Below are positions 24,279 through 30,497 of a DNA stretch of 30,497 nucleotides, piece after piece; position 1 is the stretch's first letter, and each line of letters begins with the position of its first letter. The notes beneath the pieces are model-generated. The model had not been told where the DNA came from. It worked only from the letters and a program-made list of their open reading frames with translations, and made no database searches. Made by a program: the position numbers and the translations under genes. Location: assembly GCA_003151275.1 (NCBI GenBank), contig PLXC01000014.1, forward strand, positions 1 to 30,497, written 5' to 3'. The DNA comes from Candidatus Melainabacteria bacterium (GTDB lineage: Bacteria; Cyanobacteriota; Vampirovibrionia; Obscuribacterales; Obscuribacteraceae).

Positions 24279-24989
24279 TCACGGTAAATAATAGAGCGTC
24301 AATAGAAACGCCATCACCGGTTTGGATAAGCCCAACTTTTGGGCTCGCTCGCTTGCTGGTGTGTGTTCACCTTCATTGCCCGCTTGCGTTTTGATCGCTA
24401 TTGAGATTTCCTCAACTCCAACAGTTCTCTGATAAGTTTCCAACCGCTTCATCAGACCGACCATTCCATTATAGTCACCGCTGACATAAACTTGCTTAAT
24501 AAGCCGCTTTAGACCGGTGTCAGAAGGGTTTTCTTCCACCTTCGCACCACTGGCGGTTCCAGACTTTTGCAAGGTGCGTGTGCCCAAGCCCACTTTGCCC
24601 TCACGCTCGCCAATCAGTTCTTTAATCTCATCTTCAGACGATGAGATCTGGCGCATCGACTCTTGATTCGGAGTTTCTACTGCGATTAAATTGATGTTCG
24701 AGTCGCTGCACATTTTTTCCAAGTCGATCATGAGCAGGTCCAGCTCAGGAGATTTCGGCACGGCACCACGAAGCGTTTCGATATCCGTTTCCAGAGATCT
24801 CTTCTCTTGTTCAGCTTTTATTCGTTGCTGCAACTTCGTTTGCAGCTGTTTGTATTGGTCTTGCTTTTGCACAAGCTCGTTACTCTTTTCTCGATCCTCC
24901 AGAAATTTAGGATAAGTAAGCGAGGACAATATTAAACCTGCAATTACGAAAGGAATGCTTGACACGGCCATTTTGTATTGCTTTTTCAT
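24279..24989 (-). CDS. pilO: Type IV pilus assembly protein PilO
   Basis: The protein has 236 residues. A short cytoplasmic start leads to one membrane helix (about 8-25), a coiled coil (about 30-75, KQDQYKQLQTKLQQRIKAE) and a periplasmic ferredoxin-like domain with the PilO-typical segment VSGDYNGMVGLMKRLETYQR. PilO pairs with PilN through such coiled coils to form the inner-membrane alignment complex. The TAATG junction (1-bp overlap) couples it to the PilM-PilN gene. The C-terminus is short and ends in a hydrophobic stretch. Confidence 0.8.
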   Translation of the reverse strand: MKKQYKMAVSSIPFVIAGLILSSLTYPKFLEDREKSNELVQKQDQYKQLQTKLQQRIKAEQEKRSLETDIETLRGAVPKSPELDLLMIDLEKMCSDSNINLIAVETPNQESMRQISSSEDEIKELIGEREGKVGLGTRTLQKSGTASGAKVEENPSDTGLKRLIKQVYVSGDYNGMVGLMKRLETYQRTVGVEEISIAIKTQAGNEGEHTPASERAQKLGLSKPVMAFLLTLYYLP

Positions 24990-26797
24990 TAGTTCGCCCC
25001 TTCCGGTTTTTTCAATTGCGGGGCTTTCTGCAGATTCTCCAGGATCTTCGGAAACAGGTTATTAGAAGAGCCTTCGGGCTTGGGCTCTTGAGCTGCAGGT
25101 GCTTGGGCCGGATCACCAATGCCGGATATTTTCGAGACTATTTCATAGAAAATAAATTGTGGCGTTTTCTCTTTTCGTGAGGCGGTCTGCACGACAACGT
25201 CGGATAAACCAGGGGCGGTGGCGAGGTTGATCACAAAATTGGAAATGCTTTGAAAATCCAGAGCAGACCCTTGGATCGTTGCCTTTTTACCGATGTTGAT
25301 GGTTTCTACTTGCACGGCAGTCGGAATGTTATTGCGGATCGAGTCAAGCACCGTCGACCAGTGGTTTGATTTCTTGACGATGCCATCTAAAATGTGTTTT
25401 TTGTTTGTCAAAACATCATTTTCTTTTCGCAAGACGCTCAATTGTTTTAGATCTGTATTGCTCTGAACTATTTTCGCACCGAGCTGATCAATCTGTTTTT
25501 GTTTATTTGGAATGTCGATTTGGGCAATCAATCCCCACGTCGCTAGGGAAAGCCCAACAACCGCCGCCCCAGCGACGAGAGTTCTTTTAAACCATGGTGC
25601 TGGTCGCTCATCTGGAGCAATTACGGCAGTTTTTCGTTCATCATAGAGAAGTGGTAAGCGACCTTCTTTATTTAAGTCCAAATCAACTGTAAAAGATGGA
25701 TTCCAACTCGGTTCAATCGATGACCCAATCAACGCGGCCAAAATTGGACGCATGCTGTCGACGATGATATCTGGACTGAAGACAAGATCACGCATTGGAT
25801 CCGACAATATTGTTTTGATGTTCATGCGGTTGGATATGTATTGATCAAGCTGCGGGATCATGCACCCTGGGCCACTGAGGACGATTTGATCAACTTTTAC
25901 ATCACCTACTTGCGACTTGTAAAAGTCCAAAGATCTTTGCAACTCATCTGTGATGTCACTAAATACGGTGCGGGCAACTTGTGAAGCTTGACCCATGCGA
26001 AAATCTGTCGGGTTAACATTGAACAGGGCAATTTCCGGGAGAAGGTCCAAGGCTTCGTCGAAATTTATTTCGAGAGCTCTGGACAGTGCTTCGGTGAGAG
26101 TGTCTATGCCGAGCATGATTGACCGTCCGAATAGTGGCATGGCGCTGCGCACCACATTGATGTCAGTGGCGTCGTGTCTCATGTTAACAATCATGGAGAG
26201 GTGACCGCTCGAGCCAAGATAGCCGGCCAGGGCCAGACTGCGCACCACAGATAGTGACGAAATATCGACTCTACCTAATCTGACGCCGGCGCTATCGGCC
26301 ATGCGCCAGTACGATTCAATGATCGATCTTTGGATGGCCGCCAGAATTATGTCGATCCGACGAACCCCGTCGGCGTCGGTGCGTTCAGTGGCAGGCATCT
26401 GCGACCAATCGAGATTGGCATCTTCAATTGGAAAAGGGACGTGATTGGTCGCTTCTTGGGTCACTACATCCGCTAGCTCTTCTGGTGGCATTCCTACTGG
26501 CACGGGCATTAGGCGAATGACGACAGCCTGCGCCGGCACTGCAATGTTGATCATCGGTGACGAGCCTGACATGGGAATATTTGCCGCCGCCAGAAGTTCC
26601 ATCAGCACCGCTCCGATTGTCTCCGGATCGGCAATTAGTCCTTCTCGAATTGTGTTTGCCGGTGTAGGTTGGCAGGCAAAACGGGCGACCTCAATCCCAA
26701 CGCGCGTTTTGTCAAGCTGGATCAGAGTGATGCTATCGCTGTTTATGTCGAGACCTAGGGTCGGTCCTTTTTTCTTGCCAAAACTAAATACGTTCAT
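24989..26797 (-). CDS. PilM-PilN fusion, type IV pilus inner-membrane platform protein
   Basis: The protein has 602 residues. Residues 1-360 are PilM, an actin-like ATPase-fold protein (GPTLGLDINSDSITLIQL, VDQIVLSGPGCMIPQLDQ, PILAALIGSSI). Residues 368-602 are PilN. VDLDLNKEGRLPLLYDERK corresponds to the cytoplasmic N-terminal peptide of PilN that docks on PilM. A membrane helix follows (about 405-427), then a coiled coil (430-475) and a periplasmic domain (480-560), with a Pro-rich tail. In most pilus systems these are two genes; fusion fixes the docking in cis, as in GspL of type II secretion. The ATG lies exactly at the end of the interspersed repeat at 26798-26869, which supplies GGAG as ribosome site. 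Confidence 0.85.
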   Translation of the reverse strand: MNVFSFGKKKGPTLGLDINSDSITLIQLDKTRVGIEVARFACQPTPANTIREGLIADPETIGAVLMELLAAANIPMSGSSPMINIAVPAQAVVIRLMPVPVGMPPEELADVVTQEATNHVPFPIEDANLDWSQMPATERTDADGVRRIDIILAAIQRSIIESYWRMADSAGVRLGRVDISSLSVVRSLALAGYLGSSGHLSMIVNMRHDATDINVVRSAMPLFGRSIMLGIDTLTEALSRALEINFDEALDLLPEIALFNVNPTDFRMGQASQVARTVFSDITDELQRSLDFYKSQVGDVKVDQIVLSGPGCMIPQLDQYISNRMNIKTILSDPMRDLVFSPDIIVDSMRPILAALIGSSIEPSWNPSFTVDLDLNKEGRLPLLYDERKTAVIAPDERPAPWFKRTLVAGAAVVGLSLATWGLIAQIDIPNKQKQIDQLGAKIVQSNTDLKQLSVLRKENDVLTNKKHILDGIVKKSNHWSTVLDSIRNNIPTAVQVETINIGKKATIQGSALDFQSISNFVINLATAPGLSDVVVQTASRKEKTPQFIFYEIVSKISGIGDPAQAPAAQEPKPEGSSNNLFPKILENLQKAPQLKKPEGAN

Positions 26798-26869
26798 AAG
26801 CGCTCCGTCGCCTTCAGTACCTTCGGCTCCTCCGCGTATACCCGTTCGCTGCGCACGTCACGCCGCGCT
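26798..26869 (-). repeat. Interspersed repeat, copy 3, ending at the pilMN start codon
   Basis: On the minus strand this copy runs from AGCGCGGCGTGACGTGCG through GCGGAGGA and CCGAAGGTACTGAAG to GACGGAGCGCTT, and then directly into the ATG of pilMN. It matches copies 1 and 2 at 12118-12320. The repeat's GGAG therefore acts as the Shine-Dalgarno. The remaining gap to 26955 holds short GGAGCGAA-type reiterations. Confidence 0.75.
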
Positions 26870-26955
26870 TCGCTCACTGCTTTTTCGCTCCGATTCGCTC
26901 CGATTCTCCGCTGACTTAGTGCCGTTCCTCCTCTCCCATTATGCCGACCATTTCA

Positions 26956-28131
26956 TTATTGCGCACCTGGAAAAATTATAGTTTTGCAGAACATCGCCAC
27001 GACGGCACCGAAGGCCAGAGGTGGTCCAAAAGGAAATGGTTTGGAAACTCCGTGTCCTGATCTTAGGATGCCAAGCAAGGCACCGCATGCGGCGGCGGCA
27101 GCGCCCAACTGAAACCATGGCATATTGAGCTGTAGGTCCGGGCTAAGGTGTTTCAGGAAGAGCATTAATCCCTCCACCAATGAAACCATAATGACGATGC
27201 CAATCGCAGCTGGACGTATACAAGTTTTGAGCAGCTTTGCTCTAAACATTTCATAAACCAAGTATGATGCGCCCATAATGGTGCCTGCCAGGAAACCAAC
27301 CAGCAATGCCAGTGCTAGTAATTTAACTCCCAGCCAAGCTGAGATTACGGCAGACAAGACTGCGTCTCCGCCACCCATTACCTCGAACTGTTCGTCAGCC
27401 TGATCCTCTTGATCGTCAGCAATCTCAAAGGCATGGTCAATGTGTAAATCGATTTCCTGATCGGCTCCAGTGACGATCAGGCCTTCTCTGTCTCGGTCAA
27501 AAAGTACTTTTTTCTTGTGCTCTTGCGGATTATCGGGATCCCCGTACATAGCGATGTAAAGCTTGAGTCCGTAAAAGGCAAGGAAATCGAAAAGCATATA
27601 GCTGACGCCGATGCCTATTAAGGCACTGGAAACATCCCCGACCACAATGCCACTATATGCGATGCCAAGCAGCATTGATGGATAAGTAATTTCGTGTGGT
27701 ATCAGTTTCTCTCGAAAGTCCGTTATACAAACGGCTATGAGGGTGCAGGAAAAGACAGTCATGCCAATTAGCTGTCCCCAGGCTTCAAACATAGTGGCAT
27801 TAGCAGTGGCGCTGTTGGGACCAAACTGATGCAGCAGAATAACAAATGTTGAGGCAGTGAAAATCTCGATGAGAGGATATTGCCAATGAATTGCTTTCCC
27901 ACAATGACGGCATTTGCCGTTGAGTGCTAAGTACGAGACGACGGGAATTAGATCGTAAAACTTGATTCGATGCTGGCAGTGTGGGCAGCTGGAAGGCGGA
28001 GAAAGCAGAGATTGTTCGGCTAGCGATCTAAGGGCGAGCACATTCAAAAAGCTGCCGACACACAAGCCAAGCACCGCTGCGAGCACATCGCGACCAAGTG
28101 AATTGTACGAAAGTAAGTCAACCACGCTCAC
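26956..28131 (-). CDS. pilD: Prepilin peptidase / N-methyltransferase
   Basis: The 391-residue membrane protein has the zinc-binding cysteines of the methylation domain (C49, C52 in CPHC; C74, C77 in CRHC) and the two aspartyl-protease residues D138 (ITDFREKLIP) and D256 (GGGDAVLSA). It cleaves and methylates type IV prepilins at the membrane. It is longer than usual (about 250-290 residues) because of an acidic insertion at about 195-250 (many Asp, Glu and Gln) just before the second catalytic Asp, plus extra C-terminal helices. The GTG start overlaps the permease stop by 4 bp. Confidence 0.92.
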   Translation of the reverse strand: MSVVDLLSYNSLGRDVLAAVLGLCVGSFLNVLALRSLAEQSLLSPPSSCPHCQHRIKFYDLIPVVSYLALNGKCRHCGKAIHWQYPLIEIFTASTFVILLHQFGPNSATANATMFEAWGQLIGMTVFSCTLIAVCITDFREKLIPHEITYPSMLLGIAYSGIVVGDVSSALIGIGVSYMLFDFLAFYGLKLYIAMYGDPDNPQEHKKKVLFDRDREGLIVTGADQEIDLHIDHAFEIADDQEDQADEQFEVMGGGDAVLSAVISAWLGVKLLALALLVGFLAGTIMGASYLVYEMFRAKLLKTCIRPAAIGIVIMVSLVEGLMLFLKHLSPDLQLNMPWFQLGAAAAACGALLGILRSGHGVSKPFPFGPPLAFGAVVAMFCKTIIFPGAQ

Positions 28132-28943
28132 GGAAATTCTCTACGGTCAGTTACAGCGGAGGCCAGCACCAATAGCAACACCACATAAGCAAAAACATAG
28201 CAGGTTATGAAGGCGATCACTTCCAGGCCGGGGTTCCTGCCGTACATCAGGATCGAGCGTGCTCTTGTCAAGCCGGCGAGGTCTGGAAGAAGGAAGTATA
28301 CAAAGTTCGAAAACTGGGCGAAAGCAGGGTTTTGAGACATTTGTCCAAGCTGGCGGAGGGAATCGCCAAAGTGGCCAATCAACCAAAGTGAAAGGGTAAA
28401 CAGAACGCTCATGACTGGGCTTGAAAATGTTGAAAAGAAAGTAGCAAGTGCAATCACAAAAAGTAATTCCAAATAAACCAGCAAGACTGCGGGCATCATA
28501 AATCCAAGAATGGATGGTAAAAGAGACAATGAATGTTCAGGTCGGACGAACCATACCAACAGACTAAGAAATAATCCCATCGCCGCGACTACGATGAAGA
28601 GGCAAGCAGAAAGACCAAGGTATTTGCCCGCGATGAACTGCCAACCGGTGATCGGCTTGGTGAAAATTAAATACACGGTGCGCTTTTCCAATTCTTTATA
28701 TACAAGATTCGTGCCCGCAAAAACGGCGATGATACCGCATATGCAAGAAATAGCCGCCAGTCCGATGTCTTCCAGAATTTTGATGTCCTGTCCCACCGAG
28801 AGACTGCCTAGCAAAACAGATATCAGCGAAATCGCGCAGGCGAAAAGCATAAACGCATACAAAATTTTGTCACGCACAGTTTCGCGAAACGTGTTCAAGC
28901 CAATGGCAGTGACGCTATGCAGAGCTTTAAAACCGGTATTCAT
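28128..28943 (-). CDS. ABC-2 type transporter permease
   Basis: The 271-residue protein has six membrane segments. The N-terminal pattern AIGLNTFRETVRDKILYAF and the first loop ELEKRTVYLIFTKPITGWQF are typical of ABC-2 permeases. It would pair with the ATPase encoded just upstream in the operon (4-bp overlap). The substrate is not evident. Export of a pilus-related or cell-envelope component is possible from its place between a sigma factor and the prepilin peptidase. Confidence 0.88.
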   Translation of the reverse strand: MNTGFKALHSVTAIGLNTFRETVRDKILYAFMLFACAISLISVLLGSLSVGQDIKILEDIGLAAISCICGIIAVFAGTNLVYKELEKRTVYLIFTKPITGWQFIAGKYLGLSACLFIVVAAMGLFLSLLVWFVRPEHSLSLLPSILGFMMPAVLLVYLELLFVIALATFFSTFSSPVMSVLFTLSLWLIGHFGDSLRQLGQMSQNPAFAQFSNFVYFLLPDLAGLTRARSILMYGRNPGLEVIAFITCYVFAYVVLLLVLASAVTDRREFP

Positions 28944-29698
28944 GTGCTTGTTTCAGATTCGCCAATCACTGTAAGGAAATAGTCTTCTAGATCTCGATAG
29001 TTTCCTGACGCCGAAATGGTGCTAATTTTTTCTTGAGCTACCAGTTTGCCACGATTGAGAACGCCAACACGATCACACACTTCATTTACGTCAGGCAGCA
29101 AGTGTGAATTGAAAAAGATAGTCTTCTTTTGTTCCTTAAGCTTAGCCAAAATCATGCGCACGTCGCGTCTGCCTATTGGATCAAGTCCGGACATCGGTTC
29201 ATCCCAAAACAAAACATCGGGATCGTTGACTAAGGATTGTGCGATGCCGAGGCGCTGCAGCATTCCCTTGGAATATTTCCCCAGCGGTTTGTCGTAAGCG
29301 GTTTTGTCCAGTGCCACCATTTCGAGGAGCTCGGACGTGCGCTCCTTTCGCGTCTTTCCGTTTAGACCGAACAAGCGCCCGACGAAATCCATAAACTCTC
29401 TGCCAGTCAGGTGAGAGTAAAAGTAGGGATTTTCGGGCAAAAATCCGATGCGCTCAAGCGCTTTGGCATCCCCGGCGGTGTGATTAAGCACGGTGGCCGT
29501 GCCCTCGCTGGGGCGGATCAAGCCGAGCAGTAACTTCAACGTCGTCGTTTTGCCTGCACCGTTTGGACCGAGCAGACCGAACGTCTCGCTTTTTTGCACT
29601 GATAAATCAAGTCCGTCAAGGACCCTCACACGCTTGCGCAAGAAACTGCTGATCACGTCCTTGCTAAGCTTGGACGCCTCAATTGCAGCATCGGTCAT
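28940..29698 (-). CDS. ABC transporter ATP-binding protein
   Basis: The 252-residue ATPase has Walker A GPNGAGKTTT, a signature motif YSKGMLQRLG (the usual LSGGQ-type segment, of the SKGMxQR form), Walker B DVLFWDEP, the D-loop SGLDP and the switch His in FFNSHLL. This form of signature is typical of ATPases that work with ABC-2 permeases, and the permease gene follows with a 4-bp overlap. Its ATG overlaps the sigma factor stop in ATGA. Confidence 0.92.
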   Translation of the reverse strand: MTDAAIEASKLSKDVISSFLRKRVRVLDGLDLSVQKSETFGLLGPNGAGKTTTLKLLLGLIRPSEGTATVLNHTAGDAKALERIGFLPENPYFYSHLTGREFMDFVGRLFGLNGKTRKERTSELLEMVALDKTAYDKPLGKYSKGMLQRLGIAQSLVNDPDVLFWDEPMSGLDPIGRRDVRMILAKLKEQKKTIFFNSHLLPDVNEVCDRVGVLNRGKLVAQEKISTISASGNYRDLEDYFLTVIGESETST

Positions 29699-30497
29699 GC
29701 GCCGCCTTTCTGACCGCCCGCTTTTTTACTTTGCGTGATTATCTTATTCAATTCAGCTGTTGCTGCTCGCAGTCGTCGGGAGACCTGCATTTGCGAGATG
29801 CCCAGACGTCTTGCCACTTCGGTTTGGCTCAGGTCTTCATAGAAGGTAAGGTGCACTACTTCTCGTAGACCGTCACGCAATTGTTTGATCGCTTCGGAAA
29901 GCATAAAGCGGTCTTCTTTGGCGTTTTGCAGGGTCTGATAGCGACCATCCACTAGCGTGTCGATTAGGGATTGCTCGCTGCCGGCATCATTTGACAATGC
30001 CTGGTCGAGTGAAATCAATGTGCGGCGTCGGTCGACTTCGTAAGCTTCGTTGACTCGGCTGACTGGAATTTCAAGTTCGTGTGCAATTTCAGTGTCGCTG
30101 GGCTCTCTGCCAAGTCGGGCAGTCAGGTTCTGTACAAGTCTGTTGATACGGAATGACAACTCTTGAAGTTCGCGTGGTGCACGAATCATTGCGGTCTTGT
30201 CGCGTAGGTAATGTCTGATTTCGCCTGTGATCAAATGCGTAGCGTAAGTCTGGAACTTGGCGCCAGCATCCGGTTTAAATTGGTCGACGGCTTTGATCAA
30301 ACCAATTGAGCCAACTTGGATCAAATCTTCGACCGGGTCAGTTGATCGTCTCGCCAGTCCGTAAGCGATTCGCTTCACCAAAGGCAATGATGCCTGAATG
30401 ATGGCGTCACGCAAGGCTGGGTCCCGCGTATCGGAATAGACCGAGAGCCAATGATGGATTTGGTCTTGGCCCTTACCAACTTCGGCTTTGGGTCCAT
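29695..30497 (-). CDS. Group 3 RNA polymerase sigma factor, SigF/SigB/FliA type (5' end outside window)
   Basis: Region 2 (EDLIQVGSIGLIKAVDQFKP then FQTYATHLITGEIRHYLRDK), region 3 (RLGREPSDTEIAHELEI) and region 4 (LREVVHLTFYEDLSQTEVARRLGISQMQVSRR) are complete. GEIRHYLRD is typical of SigB/SigF factors. The frame stays open to the window edge: 27 more codons precede the TTG at 30414, including HHWLSVYSDTRDPALRDAI, which fits the natural N-terminus, so the start lies outside. In cyanobacteria SigF drives pilin and motility genes. Linkage to prepilin peptidase here suggests a similar role. No anti-sigma factor is seen. Confidence 0.9.
   Translation of the reverse strand, partial: GPKAEVGKGQDQIHHWLSVYSDTRDPALRDAIIQASLPLVKRIAYGLARRSTDPVEDLIQVGSIGLIKAVDQFKPDAGAKFQTYATHLITGEIRHYLRDKTAMIRAPRELQELSFRINRLVQNLTARLGREPSDTEIAHELEIPVSRVNEAYEVDRRRTLISLDQALSNDAGSEQSLIDTLVDGRYQTLQNAKEDRFMLSEAIKQLRDGLREVVHLTFYEDLSQTEVARRLGISQMQVSRRLRAATAELNKIITQSKKAGGQKGGA

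Noticed and set aside
29695..30414. Sigma factor start at the TTG at 30414
   Set aside because: The frame is open upstream to the window edge and those residues fit the family's N-terminus, so the real start is outside.

Overview
Organism. The window is bacterial, with moderate GC and dense coding. Several features recall Cyanobacteriota and their non-photosynthetic relatives: a mannose-1-phosphate guanylyltransferase fused to a degenerate phosphohexomutase, a SigF/SigB-type group 3 sigma factor beside pilus genes, and a PilM/PilN/PilO/PilP assembly cluster. No photosynthesis gene is present. Cytochrome bd oxidase, isocitrate lyase and a leucine/HMG-CoA degradation cluster point to a heterotroph that respires at low oxygen. 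My best guess is the Vampirovibrionia/Obscuribacterales ("Melainabacteria") lineage. This is inferred from gene content, not from a marker gene.

Layout, left end. A truncated upstream gene is followed by the sugar-nucleotide fusion enzyme (109-2676). A promoter-like site then precedes a long low-complexity repeat protein (2905-4452), with a small secreted protein on the opposite strand (4549-4992). The gene-poor stretch 4993-5730 holds paired operator-like boxes, a perfect 26-bp palindrome, a possible small RNA and a good terminator. A YtxH-like protein and cytochrome bd oxidase (cydA, cydB) follow on the minus strand.

Middle. A NarL-type response regulator overlaps a soluble HisKA_3 histidine kinase. 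Downstream lies a protein that shares the kinase's uncharacterised input domain, then a repeat-rich spacer and a coiled-coil/disordered protein. Next comes an acetyl-CoA-centred block: a stand-alone biotinyl carrier domain, HMG-CoA lyase, enoyl-CoA hydratase, mobA, then divergent isocitrate lyase and citrate synthase, and a MerR-type-HTH/citrate-synthase fusion that has lost a catalytic histidine. Leucine or acyl-CoA breakdown would supply acetyl-CoA to citrate synthase and the glyoxylate shunt. The HTH fusion is a plausible local sensor-regulator.

Right end, all minus strand. A transmembrane Ser/Thr kinase with TPR repeats is followed (toward higher coordinates) by a type IV pilus block, read right to left: a group 3 sigma factor (running off the window), an ABC ATPase, an ABC-2 permease and the prepilin peptidase, each overlapping the next by 4 bp. 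After a gap come a PilM-PilN fusion, PilO, a PilP-like protein and an unknown protein. The gap contains a third copy of an interspersed repeat also found at 12118-12320. Here the repeat ends exactly at the pilMN start codon.

Most notable: the shared sensor domain (9458-12016), the 26-bp palindrome found both near 5.56 kb and upstream of citrate synthase, the repeat family that carries a Shine-Dalgarno plus ATG, and the translationally coupled sigma/ABC/prepilin-peptidase operon.
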